From contig NC_030826.1 of assembly GCF_001704415.2 (NCBI RefSeq), positions 30,127,324 to 30,191,323 on the forward strand: a stretch of 64,000 nucleotides of DNA. Direction: 5' to 3'. A program made the position numbers and the translations under genes. This DNA comes from Capra hircus (taxonomy: Eukaryota > Chordata > Mammalia > Artiodactyla > Bovidae). The notes under the pieces are model-generated. The model made no database searches. It had not been told where the DNA came from and worked only from the letters and a program-made list of their open reading frames with translations. This document shows, one piece after another, positions 58,395 through 64,000 of the stretch (position 1 is its first letter; the number at the start of each line of letters is the position of its first letter).

Positions 58395-58845
58395 GTAAGG
58401 ACGGGATGCTTCTGTCTTAGCTAGTTGGGCTGATGAGAAGGCAGTGGGGAGGGTGCGGAGGAGGGAAAACCGAGCTGATCAGTTTGGGGTGGGAGGAGGT
58501 GAAAAGAATCAATGAAACTGATTTTGGCTTGGAGAGGAGCCTCATCCATTGGGGTACTTTCTCTCCTTGGAGATTTTTCAGCTCGTAGAGAAGATAAATA
58601 GGGCAGGCCTTCTCAGCTGCAGTTCTGTGATTCTGGACTGCAAGTCATGGGGTTCTCACATTGCCTGGCAGAGTGTGTGACATGGGTCAGGCAGGGAAGC
58701 CCACCTCTCATTCCCAAAGGAGCAGACAGTCTAGCATCCCACAGAGCGTACCTCCCTGTCAGTACCACCCCAGGAGTGATGGGGAGGCTGCTACAGAAGA
58801 CTCATCTCAGGAGCATCCTGGGACCACAGGAGGATGTGTATAGGA
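58395..58845. other. Intronic sequence after the last exon
   Basis: No recognised repeat. No candidate for the next DNAH9 exon was seen here or further right. Confidence 0.5.
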
Positions 58846-59070
58846 TGGGGCGTCCCAGGTGGCTCCGTGGTAAAGAATCCGCCTGCACTGCAGGAGGCAT
58901 GGGTTCAATCCTTGTGTCAGGAAGATCATCTGAAAAAGGAAGTGGCAGCCCACTCCAGTATTCTTGCCTGGAGAGTCCCATGGACAGAGGAGCCTGGCCA
59001 GCTGCAGTCCATGGGGTCACAAAGAGTGGGACATGACTTAGTGACTGAGTGCACGTGCATGTGTGCAAGT
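58846..59070 (+). mobile_element. Bov-tA SINE
   Basis: gcgtcccaggtggctccgtg, cgcctgcactgcaggaggca, cagtattcttgcctggagag, tail catgacttagtgactgagtg. A near-duplicate gtgtataggat / gtgtgtaggat flanks it. Confidence 0.9.
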
Positions 59071-59411
59071 GTGTAGGATAATACAAACACTGCTCCATTT
59101 TATATGAGATCTTGAACATCCAGGGATTTTAGTGTCTGCAAGAGTTCCTGGAGCCAAGGAGCTGGTCCCTTCTACAGTGATTCAGATTGTCCCGAACCCA
59201 TGCTCACTTGGTGCTGACCTCAGCATCACCTTCTGAGAATTGAAAATTGTGATAGGTGTTGAAAGGGTATCCTGTCACTGGGAGGGAGCAGAAAAGAAAA
59301 TGGAGAAAACTCTCCACAAGCTGATCAGATCTCTTTCCAAAAGCAGTATGGCTTCCGGAATGAGGTCATCTCAGGTCTGTCCTAACATCCCAGTGACTAC
59401 ATCAGGGTATA

Positions 59412-59895
59412 CTGCCTGTTGTTCAGTCGCTCAGTTGTGTCTGACTCTTTGCAACCCCATGGACTATATAGCATGCCAGGCTTCCTGTCCTTCACTATCT
59501 CCCAGAGTTTGCTCAAACTCATGTCCATTGAGTCAGTGGTGCCATCCAACTGTGTCATCCTCTGTCGCCCCCTTAGCCTCCTGCCCTCAATCTTTTCCAG
59601 AATCAGGGTCTTTTCCAGTGAGTCAGCTCTTTGCATCAGGTGACCAAAGTACTGTAGCTTTGGCTTCAGCATCAGTCATTCCAATGAGTATTCAGAGTTG
59701 ATTTCCTTTAGGATTGACTGGTTTTATCTCCTTGATGTCCAAAGGACTCTCAAGAGTCTTCTCCAGCACCACAATTCGAACGCATCAAATCTTCGGCACT
59801 CAGCTTTCGTTGTGGTCCAGCTCTCAGGTCCATATGCAACTACTGGGAAGACTATAACTTTGGACTGTACAGACCTGTGTCAGCAAAGTGATATG
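59412..59895 (-). mobile_element. BovB LINE 3' part, antisense, about 480 bp
   Basis: tgttgttcagtcgctcagtt, aggattgactggttttatct, aaaggactctcaagagtctt and tctcaggtccatatgcaact. On the minus strand the BovB C-terminal pattern (SLEKTLILEKIEGRRLRGRQ) is open for about 90 codons. Confidence 0.9.
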
Positions 59896-60354
59896 CCTGG
59901 ATTCCTCTAATTTAGGGTCTTCCATCAGAGGCCTTGAAAGATCAGACTTAATGAGTAGCCTCTCTAATTTTTATTTCACTCTTAATGAGGCTTAGCATCT
60001 TTTCCTTCTTAGTGGTCTTAGTAATTGGCTTTTTTGTAATTTTATTCCTCCTTATTATATTCTTATCAGTGTGTAAGTGTTTTTTTAAATATGTCAAAGA
60101 CATTAAACTTTTATCTGTTATATGCACTACTAATGGTTTTTATCTGTCTTCCATTTGTCTACAGATACTCATGACATGTTTACCATGTACTTTATAAAGG
60201 GAAATTATGTCTGTCTAGTCTTTTTAGCATCTGGAATTCCTATTTAGTTTATGACTCTTTCTAATTTTAGAGGCATAACATCATAAATTTGGAATGAAAG
60301 ATTCTTTTCACATTAACATTTTTTACTCATCTGAAATTTATTTGGGGGCTTAGC

Positions 60355-60550
60355 TGGGCTTCCCAGGTGGCACAGCAGTAAATAACCTGCCTGCCAATGC
60401 AGGAGATTCAGGTTTGACCCCTGGGTCAGGAAGATCCCCTGGAATAGGAAATGGCAACCTACTCCAGTATTCTTGCCTGGAAAATCTCATGGACAGAGGA
60501 GCCTGATGGGCTACAGTCCATGGGGCTGCACATAGTCAGACTCAAATGAT
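60355..60550 (+). mobile_element. Bov-tA SINE
   Basis: tgggcttcccaggtggcaca, cctgcctgccaatgcaggag, cagtattcttgcctggaaaa. It ends irregularly at agtcagactcaaatgatcac. Confidence 0.9.
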
Positions 60551-60679
60551 CACAAAGTATGAGGTGAGGTAGAGAATCAGCTTTATTTCCTCCCAGATGG
60601 ATAATTGACTGTGAAATCACCATTTATTAAGAATCCTTTGTCTCTGAATTTAAATTCCAACTTCTCACATGTGCAGTTT

Positions 60680-61005
60680 TCCTTTGGTATCCCTGGGAGA
60701 TTGGTTCCAGGAACTCCTGCAGACACTAAAATCCACAGATGCTCAAGATCCCATATAAAATGGAGTAGCATTTGCTTTATCCTATACATATTCCTCCTGT
60801 AAACTTTAAATTATCTCTAGACTACTTATAACACCTGATACAATGTAAATGCTGTGTAAATAGTTGCTAGAATATGGCAAATTCAAGTTTCGGTATGGGG
60901 AAATTTCTAGAATTGTTTTATTTTCCCCGAATATTTTCAATCTACGGGTGATTGAATTCACAGACTTGAAATTCACATATTGAAAGGGAAAATTGTATTG
61001 ACATC
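60680..61005. mobile_element. Tigger-like DNA transposon remnant
   Basis: ttttcctttggtatccctgg, gagattggttccaggaactc, aatccacagatgctcaagat, catataaaatggagtagcat and, near the right end, cccgaatattttcaatctac match the common TcMar-Tigger type non-autonomous copies. Confidence 0.75.
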
Positions 61006-61389
61006 TGATTCTGGGTTTTCTATTCTGTTCCATCACCTATTTATCTAATCCTGTGCTAATGTCATTCTATCTCAATTGTTATCATTTTATATCATTTTCC
61101 TGTCTGATGAGGTAAATCCCTCCTCAGTACTTTTCTGTAATTTCTTTGCTAGTCTTAGATACTTCTTCCACCTTAAATTTTAGCTCACATAATATAATTC
61201 AAATTTTAAAGTGTGAGAATTTTAAAGTTTTATTAAATATACTCATTAAATATGGAGAAATCTACAAAGGCTTATAATAATCATAAATCTACGTTCCCTA
61301 AACAAGAGACCTTCCAAGTAAATGGAATTTAACTTTCCAAAAAAATTTAAGAGAATTTGATAAAAATAGAAATACAGTGGTTTATATTA

Positions 61390-62284
61390 ATACATATTTT
61401 TCAATATTAGAAAGATTCAATAGACAGAAAAATAAGTATAGGCATAGAAGAATTAGGAAATGCATCATCAAATGCAGTGTAACACAAAGATATAGAACTT
61501 TGCATCTTGTAAATAGAAAATATTCCTTTCTTGGTAGGTTTGTGGAACATTTCCAAAAATTTAAAGTTTAGTTGGGCACAGAAGAAATTGTAATGAATTC
61601 AAAAGTATCCATTTTTCAGGCCACTTTGTCAGATACTAATACAATAGAATTAGAAACAAATAGCAAGAAAATGACCAAAAATAATTTCATTACTTGCAAT
61701 CAAGAAATACTGACCTCCTGAATTAAAGGGAAAATTTAATTGTAATCCTTCTTGGGAGCAAAGTAAAGAATGTTTATACAGAGACCTCTGGGACACATCT
61801 AAAGTCAATAATGAAAATTTCTAAACTCTCATTATTACAGAAGATAGGCTAGAAAAAAAGGAAATCAGTATCCATTTTAATAAATTATTCAAAAAATAAT
61901 AAACTAAACCTGAAGAAAGATGGGAAGAAACTAATGCAGATAAAAGCTGAAATTAGTGGGAAGGAACAAAAAAGTATAGGAAGGATGAAGAAATATAAAT
62001 ATTGGTTCTTTGTAAAGACCAATAAGTCCATTGTGAGCATGATTATTGGGGATAAGAGAGAGTAAAAGTAGACAAGATAAGGAATTAGAAAGAAGATATA
62101 ACAGTAGATATAGACAAGATTAAAAGAGACACAATTAGATCATACATATTTGAAAAATGGAAAGAAATAGATGATTCCCTAACCAAATATAATTTTAACA
62201 AAATTTACTCAATGAGAAGTAGAAAAAGTAAACTAATGAAATGAAAAGTTTTAAAATAGTAGCTGAATTAAGAAAAGATAATTC
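61390..62284 (+). mobile_element. Old L1 (L1M-type) ORF2 fragment, sense
   Basis: A-rich sense sequence such as ggaaagaaatagatgattcc, ctaaccaaatataattttaa and gctgaaattagtgggaagga is a degraded L1 ORF2 read in +. It is many-times broken and ends where the younger L1 begins. Confidence 0.6.
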
Positions 62285-64000
62285 CAAATAAAATGGACAA
62301 CTTGGAAGAAATGGACAAATTCTTAGAAAAGTACAACTTTCCAAAACTGAACCAGGAAGAAATAAAAAATCTTAACAGACCCATCACAAGCACAGAAATT
62401 GAAACTGTAATCAGAAATCTTCCAGCAAACAAAAGCCCAGGTCCAGACAGCTTCACAGCTGAATTCTACCAAAAATTTAAAGAAGAGCTAACACCTATCC
62501 TACTCAAACTCATCCAGAAAATTGCAGAGGAGGGTAAACTTCCAAACTCATTCTATGAAGCCACCATCACCTTAATACCAAAACCTGACAAAGATACCAC
62601 AAAAAAAGAAAACTACAGGCCAATATCACTGATGAACATAGATGCAAAAATCCTTAACAAAATTCTAGCAATCAGAATCCAACAACACATTAAAAAGATC
62701 ATACACCATGACCAAGTGGGCTTTATCCCGGGGATGCAAGGATTCTTCAATATCCGCAAATCAATCAATGTAATACACCATATTAACAAATTGAAAAATA
62801 AAAGCCATATGATTATCTCAATAGATGCAGAGAAACCCTTTGACAAAATTCAACATCCATTTATGATAAAAAACACTCCAGAAAGCAGGAATAGAAGGAA
62901 CATACCTCAACATAATAAAAGCTGTATATGACAAACCCACAGCAAACATTATCCTCAATGGTGAAAAATTGAAAGCATTTCCCCTAAAGTCAGGGACAAG
63001 ACAAGGGTGCCCATTTTCACCACTACTGTTCAGTATAGTTGTGGAAGTTTGGGCCACAGCAATCAGAGCAGAAAAAGAAATAAAAGGAATCCAAATTGGA
63101 AAAGAAGAAGTAAAACTCTCACTGTTTGCAGATGACATTATCCTCTACATAGAAAACCCTAAAGACACCACCAGAAAATCACTAGAGCTAATCAATGAAT
63201 ATAGTAAAGTTGTAGGATATAAAATCAACACACAGAAATCCCTTGCATTCCTATACACTAATAATGAGAAAATAGAAAGAAAAATTAAGGAAACAATTCC
63301 ATTCACCATTGCAACAAATAGAATAAAATACTTAGGAATATATCTACCTAAAGAAACAAAAGACCTATATATATAAAACTATAAAACACTGGTGAAAGAA
63401 ATAAAAAATGACACTAATAGATGGAGAAATATACCACGTTCATGGGCTGGAAGAATCAATATAGTGAAAATGAGTATACTACCCAAAGCAATCTATAGAT
63501 TCAGTGCAATCCCTATCAAGCTACCATTGGTATTTTTCACAGAGCTAGAACAAATAATTTCACAGGTTGTATGGAAATACAAAAAACCTCAAATAGCCAA
63601 AGCAATCTTGAGAAAAAAGAATGGAACTGGAGGAATCAACCTGCCTGACTTCAGGCTCTACTACAAAGCCACAGTCATCAAGACAGTATGGTACTGGCAC
63701 AGAGACAGAAATATAGATCAATGGAACAAAATAGAAAGCCCAGAGAGAAATCCACACACTTATGGACACCTTATCTTTGACAAAGGAAGCAAGAATATAC
63801 AATGGAGAGAAGACAATCTCTTTAACAAGTGGTGCTGGGAAAACTGGTCAACCACTTGTAAAAGAATGAAACTAGAACACTTTCTAACACCATACACAAA
63901 AATAAACTCAAAATGGATTAAAGATCTAAACATAAGACCAGAAACTATAAAACTCCCAGAGGAGAACATAAGCAAAACACTCTCTGACATAAATCACAGC
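62285..64000 (+). mobile_element. 5'-truncated ruminant L1, ORF2 reverse transcriptase region (runs off the window)
   Basis: Sense L1 ORF2 starting inside the region before the reverse transcriptase domain. Visible blocks are SPGPDSFTAEFYQKFKEEL, ENYRPISLMNIDAKILNKIL and VGFIPGMQGFFNIRK (62293-62931). The next block (62969-63376) holds the catalytic FADD box in SLFADDIILYIENP. The frame is broken by a shift between about 62860 and 62968 and by a stop at 63374. Similarity continues to 64000 with further damage. It is a dead copy, far less diverged than the L1M pieces around it. ORF1 and the 5' UTR are absent. Confidence 0.88.

Larger units (their letters stand above)
56990..58022 (+). mobile_element. 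L2 LINE 3' end split by a SINE/BovB cluster
   Basis: The first part (cctttgtgctgtttcctctg, cctggaatatccttcctgct, caaactcctacccacccttg) stops near 57199. The tail resumes at about 57840 and ends in ttagtggttactaataatta and tgaataagtggataaatgaa. The inserts are at 57200-57832. Confidence 0.75.
59930..61190 (-). mobile_element. Old L1, antisense, interrupted
   Basis: AT-rich antisense L1 blocks (aatgaggcttagcatctttt; ttctattctgttccatcacc at about 61018) flank a Bov-tA at 60355 and a Tigger-like element at 60680. Borders are approximate. Confidence 0.55.

Noticed and set aside
58375..58392. Arg in NPATREWKDG considered as a damaging change
   Set aside because: Several axonemal dyneins, as I remember them, accept TREW or TGEW here, so I do not treat it as a defect.
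18675..58394. Assignment to DNAH11 or DNAH17 instead of DNAH9
   Set aside because: The large exon and the AAA1-AAA2 segment fit remembered DNAH9 better (for example EDNQVQLQNL, RPEDQVLMRSLRDFN). A protein search would settle it: a best reciprocal hit other than DNAH9 would overturn the symbol, not the dynein call.
1..64000. Regularly recurring about 200-bp similar units, considered as a CRISPR or satellite
   Set aside because: They are dispersed SINEs on both strands with individual target duplications, not a clustered array with spacers.

Overview
This is nuclear DNA from a ruminant, most likely a bovid. Two things show it. Intron-split exons on the + strand encode a ciliary dynein heavy chain. 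The DNA between them is packed with repeats found only in ruminants or cetartiodactyls: Bov-tA and BOV-A2 SINEs, 5'-truncated BovB LINE ends, CHR-type tRNA-Glu SINEs and ruminant L1. No operon, CRISPR array, phage or other bacterial feature is present. Cattle, buffalo, sheep and goat cannot be told apart by eye.

The only functional gene seen is the middle of one dynein axonemal heavy chain gene, best matched to DNAH9 (outer-arm beta-type heavy chain). Fifteen exons can be placed between 7721 and 58394, each with AG/GT borders. Their reading phases chain perfectly over 3,257 coding bases (about 1,085 residues) with no stop or frameshift. In order they encode the C-terminal tail and linker (exons 7721-31010), the AAA1 ATPase module (end of the exon at 30850, then 43212-54985) and the start of AAA2 (58184-58394). 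The AAA1 P-loop, Walker B and sensor elements and the AAA2 P-loop are intact. Both ends of the gene lie outside the window.

Layout: 1-7720 is an upstream intron made mainly of old antisense L1, plus a broken TFIIA-gamma (GTF2A2) processed pseudogene. 7721-31010 holds nine exons with SINE-rich introns. 31011-43211 is a 12.2 kb intron separating the linker from the ATPase core; it carries a solo class I ERV LTR and overlapping, partly inverted L1 ends. 43212-58394 holds six motor exons. One intron there contains a 976-bp GAT/GGT minisatellite and a pyrimidine-rich minisatellite. 58395-64000 is intron ending in a 5'-truncated, frameshifted ruminant L1 ORF2 that runs off the window.

I found no previously undescribed biological system. 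The most useful observations are the large triplet-based minisatellite inside the motor-domain part of the gene, a mariner-type hairpin element, a perfect 100-bp tandem duplication inside a SINE, two copies of a dimeric Bov-tA, the GTF2A2 pseudogene, two unassigned minus-strand coding-like remnants, and the solo LTR.
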